Positions 1 through 7,355 of a stretch of DNA of 48,371 bases are shown one piece after another. The position numbers and the translations under genes were made by a program. The notes under the pieces were generated by a model that did not search any database, was not told where the DNA came from, and saw only the letters and a program-made list of their open reading frames with translations. This DNA is from an uncultured Trueperaceae bacterium (GTDB lineage: Bacteria > Deinococcota > Deinococci > Deinococcales > Trueperaceae), in NCBI GenBank assembly GCA_913057165.1, contig CAJXNS010000008.1:1-48371 (forward strand), in the 5' to 3' direction. Every line of letters begins with the position of its first letter. Positions within the stretch are counted from its first letter, which is position 1.

Positions 1-753
1 AAGACCGATCGCGGGGATGATGGCGGTATTCACCCCGATCACCTCACCGCTGGAGTTAAGCAGCGGCCCGCCCGAATTACCGGGATTGATTGCGGCATCG
101 GTCTGAATTAACGGAATGTCGATCTCGCCAACGCCAGGTAGCGAACGACCAAGCGCCGAGACGATGCCAGTGGTGACCGTCGACTCAAAACCGAACGGGT
201 TACCGATCGCAATGGCTTTTTGGCCCACCAGTGGATCGTCTTCAGCCAATGTGAGAGACGCCACACCCGCAGGCAGCGTGCCATCGTCAGCGGGACGTAA
301 GAGGGCTAAGTCATAGAGCGCATTGACGCCTTGAACCTCCATGGCGACCTCATCACCGCTTGGGAACGATACGGAGATCGACGCGCCATCTCGCAGTGCC
401 GTGGTTCCGCTCTCAAGCGCACTTTCAACCACATGGTAGTTCGTCAAAATGCCTTGCGGTTGACCCACGACAAAGCCACTTCCGGAGCCTTGCTGGGGTG
501 CCTCAGGCTGGTTGAACTGCGGAATGAAGTCACGAAACAGGGGAGGAATCTGGTCCTCTGGGATGTTTTCAAACGGGTTGGTGACACGACCTTCAACCTC
601 AACATTCACCGCGACCACGGACGGACCAACCGTCGACGCCACCTCGACGGTATTGCGCTCATCGTCTAGGAAGGGGTTCTGCGCCAGCGTGAGGGCCGTC
701 AAGAGCGCTGCTGCAAGACTTATGCTGATGCGCCATATTGGATGCGTAATCAC
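1..753 (-). CDS. HtrA/DegP-type S1C serine protease, C-terminus cut by window edge
   Basis: Exported trypsin-like protease of the HtrA (DegP/DegQ/DegS) family, expected to degrade or hold misfolded envelope proteins. The 251 visible codons give a short signal peptide (about residues 1-24, ending LTLAQ), an acidic/proline-rich linker, then the protease domain with all three catalytic residues: His107 (TNYHVV), Asp148 (YDLALL) and Ser227 (GNSGGPL). The PDZ domain or domains expected downstream lie outside the window. The start is a GTG at 753 because GGAGGT sits 5 bases upstream; the nearby ATGs are in another frame. The gene follows the DUF368 gene on the same strand after 128 bases that hold a possible promoter. 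Family assignment is secure; which HtrA paralogue it is cannot be told. Confidence 0.93.
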   Translation of the reverse strand, partial: MITHPIWRISISLAAALLTALTLAQNPFLDDERNTVEVASTVGPSVVAVNVEVEGRVTNPFENIPEDQIPPLFRDFIPQFNQPEAPQQGSGSGFVVGQPQGILTNYHVVESALESGTTALRDGASISVSFPSGDEVAMEVQGVNALYDLALLRPADDGTLPAGVASLTLAEDDPLVGQKAIAIGNPFGFESTVTTGIVSALGRSLPGVGEIDIPLIQTDAAINPGNSGGPLLNSSGEVIGVNTAIIPAIGL

Positions 754-819
754 CGTTGACCTCCATGCATGATGTTGGTTTCGGCCGCTTAAAGCTTTCA
801 GCGCGCCGACTCTGCCAAT

Positions 820-849
820 AGTAAAGACTGAAAATGGAAACGTTGTCAG
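820..849 (-). promoter_or_regulatory. possible promoter of the HtrA gene
   Basis: On the minus strand CTGACA (844-849) lies 18 bases before TTTACT (820-825), a fair sigma70-like pair giving a leader of about 60 bases before the GTG at 753. The -10 match is 4/6, so this is only a candidate. Nothing else recognisable was seen in the 754-881 gap. Confidence 0.35.
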
Positions 850-881
850 TATTCGGTGAGACCCATGAGGCGTGTTTGGAG

Positions 882-1742
882 TCAGGGCCGGCTTGGCTTC
901 ACGCGCTCAAGCAAAACCACCAACCCAGCACCAGCGGCGATCAGGATCACCAACAACCAGGCAGGTGAGCTGGAGTCTGCAGACCAACCCTGCGCAAACG
1001 GCCAAACCGCTGGCAGGGAGCCAAGCATGAAACCTGCCAACGTCATCTTCGTACTGGCCGGATAGCGCCTTAAGACGCTTCCCATCAAGCGGGCGACCGA
1101 GAAGGCCCCCAGCAAGATGCCAAGTCCGACCGGCGCAAGCACGGCCAAATCCAACGCTGCGACCCCGTTGACGACGGTCGCGTAAAGTCCCAAGATCAGT
1201 AAGACAAAGGCGCCAGAAATACCGGGGAGAAGCATCGCGGTGGCTGCCAGTGCTCCGCCAACCATTAAGGTGACGGGCGACGCCTCCAGCACAAAACTCG
1301 GTTGGGTGACGACCGCCAGAGCCACCGCTGACCCAGGTATGAACATGGCCCTGGAACCCCACAAGCCGTTGTCACCATCACGCGCCACATGCCAAGTTGC
1401 GCGGGCAATGAGGCCGAAGAACACCGCGTCGGTGGCTGTCGCGTGATGCTCGAGAAGCCAAGCGATGATGCCAGCAAACCCGAAAATTGCGACCGCCATG
1501 CCCCCAACCAGTGTCACCAAAAACCAACCGTTGATGGCCTGCCAAAACGCCCCCAAACGTCCATGCAGCAACGCCCTTAACGAGCTTGACGAGGTGATCT
1601 CGGCGATGCTCCCGATCAGACGCTCATAAACACCGACAATCAAGGCCACGGTTCCCCCAGAGACCCCCGGAATCAAATCGGATGTACCCATGGCCAAGCC
1701 AGCCCAAAACGGCCGTACGGCGTCTAAAATCGTGCGCTTCAC
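882..1742 (-). CDS. popT: DUF368 membrane protein, PopT-type undecaprenyl-phosphate translocase
   Basis: Polytopic membrane protein of 286 residues in the DUF368 family. Members in Vibrio and Staphylococcus have been shown to return undecaprenyl phosphate, the lipid carrier of cell-wall synthesis, across the membrane (PopT). The N-terminal signature is clear: GTSDLIPGVSGGTVALIVGVY at residues 19-39, with a second related repeat (LLPGISGAFVLLILGLY) in the middle, typical of the inverted-repeat fold. The GTG start at 1742 is chosen because a TGGTAACGT extended -10 element ends 6 bases before it, so the mRNA is probably leaderless. It is divergent from the small gene at 1806. DedA (UptA) proteins do the same job elsewhere; this one is clearly the DUF368 type. 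Confidence 0.85.
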   Translation of the reverse strand: MKRTILDAVRPFWAGLAMGTSDLIPGVSGGTVALIVGVYERLIGSIAEITSSSSLRALLHGRLGAFWQAINGWFLVTLVGGMAVAIFGFAGIIAWLLEHHATATDAVFFGLIARATWHVARDGDNGLWGSRAMFIPGSAVALAVVTQPSFVLEASPVTLMVGGALAATAMLLPGISGAFVLLILGLYATVVNGVAALDLAVLAPVGLGILLGAFSVARLMGSVLRRYPASTKMTLAGFMLGSLPAVWPFAQGWSADSSSPAWLLVILIAAGAGLVVLLERVKPSRP

Positions 1743-1748
1743 TGAAGC

Positions 1749-1754
1749 ACGTTA
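1749..1754 (-). promoter_or_regulatory. -10 element (TAACGT), leaderless promoter of DUF368 gene
   Basis: TAACGT preceded by TGG (an extended -10) ends exactly 6 bases before the GTG at 1742, so transcription should begin at or next to the start codon. No convincing -35 box was found. Confidence 0.5.
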
Positions 1755-1793
1755 CCAGCGGACCTCAACACACACCGAAGCAAGTGCGTGCGG

Positions 1794-1799
1794 TACGCT
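1794..1799 (+). promoter_or_regulatory. -10 element (TACGCT), leaderless promoter
   Basis: TACGCT ends 6 bases before the ATG at 1806, the same geometry as other predicted leaderless starts here. There is no Shine-Dalgarno sequence in front of this ATG. Confidence 0.5.
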
Positions 1800-1805
1800 A
1801 CACGC

Positions 1806-2048
1806 ATGGATGAGCCGTCTACGCCTGACGTCACCGGTGAGACCTTGGATTCCTTGGCCTCCTCGTTGGTGTGGCGTATCGGCCGCCTCTCGGACGATGC
1901 GCCGTTAACGGTTCGTGTCGGTTTCGCGTCGTCCGTGGATGCGTTTCGTGAGGCCAGCAAACTGCATGCGGCCTCAGACGACGAGATTCGGGAAGCCATG
2001 GACGCAAACGAAGTACGCGTTGAATGGATTGGACCCCGTTTCCGATGA
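1806..2048 (+). CDS. small protein, DUF3248-like (tentative)
   Basis: An 80-residue soluble acidic protein of unknown function. The segment LVWRIGRLSDDAPLTVRVG and the C-terminal VRVEWIG recall, from memory, the DUF3248 family of Deinococcus; no search could be run. The ATG at 1806 is preferred to the GTG at 1788 because the GTG would lie upstream of the predicted -10 box (1794-1799). The stop overlaps the next start as ATGA (2045-2048), so the two proteins are translationally coupled and probably act together. No membrane segment, signal peptide or metal motif is visible. Confidence 0.7.
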   Translation: MDEPSTPDVTGETLDSLASSLVWRIGRLSDDAPLTVRVGFASSVDAFREASKLHAASDDEIREAMDANEVRVEWIGPRFR

Positions 2049-2554
2049 GCATCCGACTCACACGCGAGGTTCGCTTCGATATTCCGACGCAGCTGGATGC
2101 TCAGGAGTCTCTCGAATTCTTGCGCAACCCCTCCCTTGCTCTGAAAGAGGTTGGTTTTCTCTCGGATGTTCTCGTGCACCCTGATAAGCGGGTGACCGCT
2201 GAGTTACCCGTGAACGCCGCGTTTTTTGGAAAGCGCACGGTCCGGTTCGACAGCCAAGTTGAGAACCTGCCTAACGGCGCACGCCTTGTGAGCCTCCCAA
2301 GCATGGACGAAACCGCGGTCGTTAAGGTGGCCGGCCAAGCCACCGTGGGTGACGGTGCTGAAGGTTCGATCCTTCGTTACGACTTTCAGTTCGAACTGAT
2401 CGTCCACGTACCTGAGCCTGAACGTTGGGGTGGGCGTGCCCTGCTCAAGATGGTCGAATTCACGGCCGACCGCATGCTCGAGAAAATCACGGCAGAATTC
2501 CCCGAGGCCGTTAGGGTTGCAGCGCAACGCCAAGAGGCCGTTCACGCCGCTTAA
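2045..2554 (+). CDS. conserved hypothetical protein, DUF3809-like (tentative)
   Basis: A 169-residue soluble protein of unknown function whose layout resembles, from memory, the DUF3809 family described from Deinococcus. It reads as alternating beta strands (LTREVRFDIP, TVRFDSQVENL, ILRYDFQFELIVHVPEPE) followed by a long C-terminal helix (LLKMVEFTADRMLEKITAEF). This resembles a lipid- or ligand-binding START/SRPBCC-like fold, but that is inference. The start is the ATG at 2045 overlapping the previous stop, not the in-frame ATG at 2024. It ends 6 bases before the convergent mnmE gene, with no visible terminator between them. Confidence 0.7.
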   Translation: MSIRLTREVRFDIPTQLDAQESLEFLRNPSLALKEVGFLSDVLVHPDKRVTAELPVNAAFFGKRTVRFDSQVENLPNGARLVSLPSMDETAVVKVAGQATVGDGAEGSILRYDFQFELIVHVPEPERWGGRALLKMVEFTADRMLEKITAEFPEAVRVAAQRQEAVHAA

Positions 2555-2560
2555 CGCGTC

Positions 2561-3907
2561 CTACTTACCCACGCAAAAGTTTGCAAACACGTACGACAAC
2601 GTCTCTTCTGACACTTCAGACTTACCGAGCAGCGCCCCCATCGCCTCCAGCGCGTCCTGCAACTCAAGGGCCATCAAGTCCTCACTCGCGCCGTCACAAC
2701 GTTCCAAATGCTCAAGGGCGACACCGATACGCTCGACGTGACGCTCACTACCCACCCACAGCTCTTCCGCATCAGCTGACCCCAATAAGCGGTCGCGCAC
2801 CGAATCTTTGAGCTCAGTGAGACCACGGCCGTCCAAAGCACTGGTGGGTAACCAACCGCTGGTGGTTTCAACCGACTCTGGCGTCAGGTCTGATTTGGTT
2901 TGCACGCGGATGAGGTTCGTATCACCCAAGCCGTCGAGCGTCTCACGCTCAAAATCGGAAAGGTCACCTGGCTGGTCGGACAGAAACAGCACCAAGTCGG
3001 CATGGTTGGCCAGGTCACGGGCTTGGGCCACGCCCTCCGCTTCAATCGGATCATCGGTGTCACGAATCCCTGCTGTGTCAATCACGGTGATCGGAATCCC
3101 ACGTATCTCGAGTTGTCCTTCAAGGTAGTCGCGGGTGGTGCCCGCTGTGCCCGAGACGATCGACCGTTCGTAACCCAACAGAGCGTTCAAAAGGCTTGAC
3201 TTACCGACGTTCGGACGACCGATAATCGCCAGTTTGGCACCTTGTTGGGTGATTCTTGACGCATGGGCCGTCGCCGCGAGCTGCCGTAATTGATCTTCAG
3301 CCTCGCGTAACCGTGGTCTCACGTCATTCAACTCGACGCCCTCTTCTGGGTAGTCAAGGACCGCGGTGACGTCACCGTAGGCGGACATGAGCAGGCTGTA
3401 GACCTCGTCGATGCGACGCCCGAGGGCTTTGGTGAGGCCGAATGTCGCCTGCCGCCGAGCACGTTCGGTCTTGGCTTCCACCATCGCTAAGACCCCTTCG
3501 GCTTGCATGAGGTCCATTTTTTCGTTGAGCACAGCACGCAGGGTGAATTCGCCAGCTTCGGCTTGACGCGCCCCGCTCGCCATGAGGTGTTCCATCACGG
3601 ACCGTAATACAGCTGGCCCACCATGAACTTGAAACTCCACGACGTCCTCACCCGTATACGACTGGGGTCCGCGAAAAGCCAGCACGACCGCATCATCGAT
3701 GGTGTCACCGGACGCGCTCACCATTCGTCCGACCGTCATACTTCGCGCCTGTCGTGGGGGATGCCACGGCGCACCACCGCGTGTCTTGACCACCCGCTCT
3801 GCCAAACCAAAGGCGTCTTGACCGGAGACCCGAACAATCCCAACTGCACCGGCTGCGGGGCCTGTCGCAATCGCGGCGATGGTGTCATTCGTTGGCGGTA
3901 ACGGCAA
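2561..3907 (-). CDS. mnmE: tRNA modification GTPase MnmE (TrmE)
   Basis: With MnmG, MnmE installs the 5-(carboxymethyl)aminomethyl group on the wobble uridine of several tRNAs. At 448 residues it is full length. It has the N-terminal tetrahydrofolate-binding domain, a G domain with GRPNVGKS (G1), GTTRDYLEG (G2), DTAGI (G3) and TKSD (G4, with T in place of the usual N), and the C-terminal CVGK (Cys445) required for catalysis. The start is a TTG three bases after the hemL stop, with AGGTGG about 9 bases upstream; no ATG or GTG exists near the N-terminus in frame. It is the second gene of a hemL-mnmE pair. Confidence 0.97.
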   Translation of the reverse strand: MPLPPTNDTIAAIATGPAAGAVGIVRVSGQDAFGLAERVVKTRGGAPWHPPRQARSMTVGRMVSASGDTIDDAVVLAFRGPQSYTGEDVVEFQVHGGPAVLRSVMEHLMASGARQAEAGEFTLRAVLNEKMDLMQAEGVLAMVEAKTERARRQATFGLTKALGRRIDEVYSLLMSAYGDVTAVLDYPEEGVELNDVRPRLREAEDQLRQLAATAHASRITQQGAKLAIIGRPNVGKSSLLNALLGYERSIVSGTAGTTRDYLEGQLEIRGIPITVIDTAGIRDTDDPIEAEGVAQARDLANHADLVLFLSDQPGDLSDFERETLDGLGDTNLIRVQTKSDLTPESVETTSGWLPTSALDGRGLTELKDSVRDRLLGSADAEELWVGSERHVERIGVALEHLERCDGASEDLMALELQDALEAMGALLGKSEVSEETLSYVFANFCVGK

Positions 3908-3910
3908 GGC

Positions 3911-5200
3911 TCAGGCCACCTGCGCAAACGCGAAGTCGGCGGCAGACTCAAGGATGGCGAACTCGTCAGCACCGATCGCGGACGACAAGAAGGCCGCCTC
4001 AAAGTTGCTGGCGGGCCAGTAGACACCACGCGACAGCAAGCCGTGGAACCACCGGGAGAAACGTTCGGTGTCTGTCGCCGATGCGGTTTCAAGATCGGTC
4101 ACCGCACCGGTGGTGAAGAAGACCGTGATCATTGATCCCACACGGTTGATGACCACCGGAACGTCATGACGCTCGGCCGTCTCACGAAGAATCGTTTCAA
4201 CACGGTGTCCGATCGCCTCTAAGCGGTCATATAAGTCAGGCGTCTCGTCCATGGCTGCGAACGTGGCCTGACCGGCGGCCATGGCCAGCGGATTACCGGA
4301 CAACGTACCGGCTTGGTAGACAGGCCCAACAGGGGACACGTAATCCATTACCGCGGCGGTACCGGCGTAAGCACCGACCGGTAGGCCGCCACCAATAATC
4401 TTTCCGTAAGCGGCAAGGTCAGCCGTAATGCCGTAACGTTCGATTGCCCCACCCCGGGCCACACGGAAGCCTGACATCACCTCGTCGGCCACAAGCAGAA
4501 CCCCGTGTTTCTCCCGTGCCTCCTGTAACACCTCAAGAAACCTAGGTTGTGGCTCAACGACACCCATATTGCCCACAACCGGCTCGAAGATAATCGCTGC
4601 AAGATCGGAACCACGCGCTTCAAGCACCGTTTTCAACGCTTCGGGATCGTTGTACGGCGCAACCAACGTCAGGTCCGCAATCGGGTCAGGTACGCCCGCG
4701 CTGGACGGCCTTCCCGTGGTCAGCAAGCCTGACCCGGCGTTCACCAGCAACCCATCTGAGTGCCCGTGGTAGTTCCCAGCGAACTTGAGAATGAGCGGGC
4801 GGTCGGTCACCGCCCGCGCCACCCTTAAGGCGCTCATGGTGGCTTCGGTTCCACTATTCACGAACCGAATGCGGGCAAACTGCGGCAACCTCGCCAGGAC
4901 CGTCTCAGCCAGCCGTACCTCCGCCTCGGTCGGCGCCCCGAAACTCGTACCGTTCGCGGCGGTGTCCTGCACCGCGCGAACCACTGCCTCGTGGGCGTGA
5001 CCAAGGATCATCGGTCCCCACGAACCGACCGCATCGAGGTAGCGGTGTCCATCGGCGTCCCACAGGTAGGCTCCCTGCGCTCGGGTGATGAACGGTGGGG
5101 TGCCGCCAACCCCTTGAAACGCCCGAACGGGGGAGTTCACCCCACCTGGAATGACCTGGCTGGCTTGTTGAAAAAGTGCTTCAGAGCGTTGATTCGGCAT
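3911..5200 (-). CDS. hemL: glutamate-1-semialdehyde 2,1-aminomutase
   Basis: PLP enzyme that turns glutamate-1-semialdehyde into 5-aminolevulinate, the last step of the C5 route to tetrapyrroles. At 429 residues it is the usual length. Family signatures include the N-terminal PGGVNSPVRAF, GNYHGH, and the PLP-binding lysine in AYGKIIGGGLPVGAY. The ATG at 5200 has only a weak ribosome-binding site; GACACT ends 6 bases upstream, so the mRNA may be leaderless. It is divergent from truA and followed directly by mnmE. No other heme gene is in view. Confidence 0.97.
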   Translation of the reverse strand: MPNQRSEALFQQASQVIPGGVNSPVRAFQGVGGTPPFITRAQGAYLWDADGHRYLDAVGSWGPMILGHAHEAVVRAVQDTAANGTSFGAPTEAEVRLAETVLARLPQFARIRFVNSGTEATMSALRVARAVTDRPLILKFAGNYHGHSDGLLVNAGSGLLTTGRPSSAGVPDPIADLTLVAPYNDPEALKTVLEARGSDLAAIIFEPVVGNMGVVEPQPRFLEVLQEAREKHGVLLVADEVMSGFRVARGGAIERYGITADLAAYGKIIGGGLPVGAYAGTAAVMDYVSPVGPVYQAGTLSGNPLAMAAGQATFAAMDETPDLYDRLEAIGHRVETILRETAERHDVPVVINRVGSMITVFFTTGAVTDLETASATDTERFSRWFHGLLSRGVYWPASNFEAAFLSSAIGADEFAILESAADFAFAQVA

Positions 5201-5206
5201 GCCTGA

Positions 5207-5212
5207 AGTGTC
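5207..5212 (-). promoter_or_regulatory. weak -10 element (GACACT) before hemL
   Basis: GACACT ends 6 bases before the hemL ATG and keeps the A at position 2 and T at position 6 of the -10 consensus. It matches the leaderless spacing seen elsewhere, but only 3 of 6 bases fit. Confidence 0.3.
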
Positions 5213-5252
5213 TCATGCGGCGACGGTTTAAAACGTGCCGCGGGGGCACGGT

Positions 5253-5258
5253 TACCAT
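5253..5258 (+). promoter_or_regulatory. -10 element (TACCAT) before truA
   Basis: TACCAT ends 9 bases before the truA ATG at 5268, which would give a leader of only 2-3 bases. No Shine-Dalgarno sequence precedes the ATG. Confidence 0.4.
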
Positions 5259-5267
5259 GAACGGTGC

Positions 5268-6116
5268 ATGCGGCACGATCCACCCACCTCAGCGGCGCCT
5301 ACCCCCGACCGTAAAATCCGGCTTACGGTTGAGTTTGACGGGACTGACTTTGCAGGCTGGCAGGTGCAGCCCGAACCGGCACGCACCGTTCAGGGGACGA
5401 TCCAAGATGCACTGGCGCGCTTGCCGGGGCAACATGGACCGGTGCTGGCTGCGGGTCGTACCGATGCGGGTGTGCACGCCCTTGCCATGGCGGCCCATGT
5501 CCGCACCACGACCCCGATCAAGTCGGTTCGTCTGGCCGCTGCGATTAACTCACAACTACCGCATGACGTGCGGATTTTGGCGGCTGAACCAGCAGACGAA
5601 CATTTTGAAGCCCAGTTCTCGTGCCGCTACCGGCGGTACCTGTACAGGCTACGCGAATCGGCCGTACCGCTGGTGGCTGGGGCGCTTGACCGCAACCGCG
5701 TGCTCACGGTTGCAGGACCGCTGGATTGGCACGCCATGAATACCGCATCTTCACAACTGCTGGGAACCCATAATTTCGCGAGCTTTGCGACGCAAGAAAC
5801 ACGCTCGACGGTACGTACCGTCCACCTCGCCACGTTTGAACCGTGGGGACACGAAATGTGGTTTCACATCGCTGCCGACGGATTCCTTCGAGGCATGGTC
5901 CGTACAGTGCTCGGCACCTTGCTAGAGGTTGGACGGGGTCGGCGCACGCCGGACTCGATCGAGCATCTGCTCGCGGCCGAAGATCGGCGACTGGCTGGAC
6001 CCACCCAACCCGCCCACGGACTCTACTTCGCAGAAGCGGGTTACGGACCCTGGGATCGCGCCGCGAGCGACGATGCGTTCTTACGGCAGGTGCCATGGCC
6101 ACGACCTTCGGCATAA
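5268..6116 (+). CDS. truA: tRNA pseudouridine(38-40) synthase TruA
   Basis: Makes pseudouridine at positions 38-40 of the tRNA anticodon arm. The 282-residue protein shows the family pattern: RLTVEFDGTDFAGWQ near the N-terminus, the catalytic aspartate in GRTDAGVHAL, and the RYLYRL and LRGMVRT segments of the active-site cleft. The ATG at 5268 is preferred to an in-frame GTG at 5235 because it follows a predicted -10 box by a few bases and the extra N-terminal residues have no family support. It is divergent from hemL and followed by the GNAT-like gene after 16 bases. Confidence 0.95.
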   Translation: MRHDPPTSAAPTPDRKIRLTVEFDGTDFAGWQVQPEPARTVQGTIQDALARLPGQHGPVLAAGRTDAGVHALAMAAHVRTTTPIKSVRLAAAINSQLPHDVRILAAEPADEHFEAQFSCRYRRYLYRLRESAVPLVAGALDRNRVLTVAGPLDWHAMNTASSQLLGTHNFASFATQETRSTVRTVHLATFEPWGHEMWFHIAADGFLRGMVRTVLGTLLEVGRGRRTPDSIEHLLAAEDRRLAGPTQPAHGLYFAEAGYGPWDRAASDDAFLRQVPWPRPSA

Positions 6117-6120
6117 AGGC

Positions 6121-6126
6121 GATACT
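6121..6126 (+). promoter_or_regulatory. -10 element (GATACT), leaderless start of the 6133 gene
   Basis: GATACT (4/6 to consensus) ends 6 bases before the ATG at 6133. No ribosome-binding site is present, so an internal leaderless promoter is likely although truA is just upstream. Confidence 0.45.
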
Positions 6127-6132
6127 CACGGC

Positions 6133-6591
6133 ATGAGTCGCATTCGCCCTTTAGATCCTGACGACGGCGAGCGCTTGCATGACGTGTTTCCAGCGTTGCG
6201 CGAAGGCATGCTCTCGCAGAAAAGCTTGACGTTTCACGCCCGCACCGATCACTCGTTTGTGCTTGAAGGCCAAGACGGCAAACTTAAGGGGGTGACCCTG
6301 GCGCAATCCGTTTGGAACGGCGTCGAGCCGGAACTTCGTGTGGCAGGCATTTGGGTTGCGAGTGAGAAGATGGAAGATACAGCCATTCTTTTAGATGCGG
6401 TGGTTAAGAGCGCCTACGATGCCGCGGTTTATCGGCTGCGCTTCGAGATGCACGAAGACCGAACGGACCTTGCCTCGTTACTTAAGCGCACAGGTTGGAC
6501 GCACGAACCGCTGGCGGTCTACACCGCCCAGCTAGGCTCGGATGGTGGTGTGCTACGGGCGGCCCCATCGAGGAACACGGGCGCACCGTGA
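6133..6591 (+). CDS. GNAT acetyltransferase-like protein (DUF1999-like, tentative)
   Basis: A 152-residue protein that looks like a small GNAT-fold acyltransferase. It has an N-terminal IRPLDPDDGERLHDVFPALREG segment, central strands (VTLAQSVW, LRVAGIWV) and a late LKRTGWTHEPLAVYTAQL segment, the place where GNAT proteins carry their GF-x3 strand. The acetyl-CoA pyrophosphate loop (Q/RxxGxG/A) is not evident, so it may be catalytically inactive or bind another ligand. It resembles, from memory, the Thermus DUF1999 family. The start at 6133 is set by the -10 box; the stop overlaps the DUF503 start as GTGA. Function unknown. Confidence 0.6.
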   Translation: MSRIRPLDPDDGERLHDVFPALREGMLSQKSLTFHARTDHSFVLEGQDGKLKGVTLAQSVWNGVEPELRVAGIWVASEKMEDTAILLDAVVKSAYDAAVYRLRFEMHEDRTDLASLLKRTGWTHEPLAVYTAQLGSDGGVLRAAPSRNTGAP

Positions 6592-6890
6592 CGTACGTGG
6601 GCGTGCTGCATTTTGTTGTGGACACCACGGCATGCCACTCCCTAAAAGAAAAGAGGGCCGTGGTCCGTTCCATCGTTGCGAAAGCCGAGCGGCATTTCCC
6701 AATCAGTATCAGCGAGGTTGACCACCAAAACGATGTCACGCGTGCAGGGGTCTCGGCCGTGGTCGTGCATTCGGATCGCGCCACATGTGAACGGATCCTT
6801 CAAAAGGTTGATGGCCAAGCCCGCAGCCATGGCGTCAGGATTTACGACAGTGCCGTTGACGTATTTCGGTGGACGCCCGACGACGACTGA
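6588..6890 (+). CDS. ylxP: DUF503 (YlxP-like) protein
   Basis: A 100-residue protein of the DUF503 family (YlxP in Bacillus, often found between infB and rbfA and linked to ribosome maturation). Diagnostic segments are the N-terminal VGVLHFVVD, HSLKEKRAVVRSIVAKAERHFPISISEVD, and the AGVSAVVVHSD strand. The start is the GTG at 6588, whose GTGA overlaps the upstream stop. The infB/rbfA neighbourhood is absent here. Its molecular role is not established. Confidence 0.85.
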   Translation: MTYVGVLHFVVDTTACHSLKEKRAVVRSIVAKAERHFPISISEVDHQNDVTRAGVSAVVVHSDRATCERILQKVDGQARSHGVRIYDSAVDVFRWTPDDD

Positions 6891-6916
6891 AACGCAGTTG
6901 CCCCGTCCGTTATGAT
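6887..6916 (+). promoter_or_regulatory. promoter of the asp23-fakA pair
   Basis: CTGAAA (6887-6892) and TATGAT (6911-6916) are separated by 18 bases, and the -35 box overlaps the DUF503 stop. Transcription would begin about 6923, giving a 25-base leader with GGAAGG before the ATG at 6948. Confidence 0.55.
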
Positions 6917-6947
6917 GCAGGTAACTCAACGTACGGAAGGGATGAGC

Positions 6948-7355
6948 ATGACCCAAGTGGACGTGAACAGTCCCCAGGGCCGTGAATCGGTTCAAATCAA
7001 CCGCAGCGCCGACGTAGGCGATGCCATGTTCGTCAGTGACGATGCTTTAGCAACCTTGGTGGGACTTGCCGCCCACGAGGTGCCAGGGGTTGTGGGCATG
7101 GCGCCTGCGTCTCTTGGTGAAGGCCTACGCCGCATTTTGGGTGGCAGCCAAGCCGATGAAGGCGTTGAAATCAAGCCGTCTAAGGAACCTGATTACGATC
7201 GCGACATCGTCCTGCATGTCGTCGTCGCCTACGGGGTGAACATTCCGGTGGTGGCTGAATCGGTTGAAGAGCGCGTGCGTTACGCGGCAAGCCATTCCGC
7301 CGGCGTTGAGGTTGGACACGTTCAGGTCCACATTGCGGGGGTGTCCCGTGACTAA
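6948..7355 (+). CDS. Asp23/Gls24 (YloU) family protein
   Basis: A 135-residue Asp23/Gls24-family protein. Family members are abundant envelope-associated or cytosolic proteins linked to alkaline and cell-wall stress. Typical segments are VSDDALATLVGLAAHEVPGV, DRDIVLHVVVAYGVNIP and the VEERVRYA helix. The ATG at 6948 is chosen because GGAAGG ends 7 bases upstream; ATG 6942 would be too close to it. The stop is 8 bases inside the fakA gene. The yloU-yloV order matches that in Firmicutes. Confidence 0.88.
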   Translation: MTQVDVNSPQGRESVQINRSADVGDAMFVSDDALATLVGLAAHEVPGVVGMAPASLGEGLRRILGGSQADEGVEIKPSKEPDYDRDIVLHVVVAYGVNIPVVAESVEERVRYAASHSAGVEVGHVQVHIAGVSRD

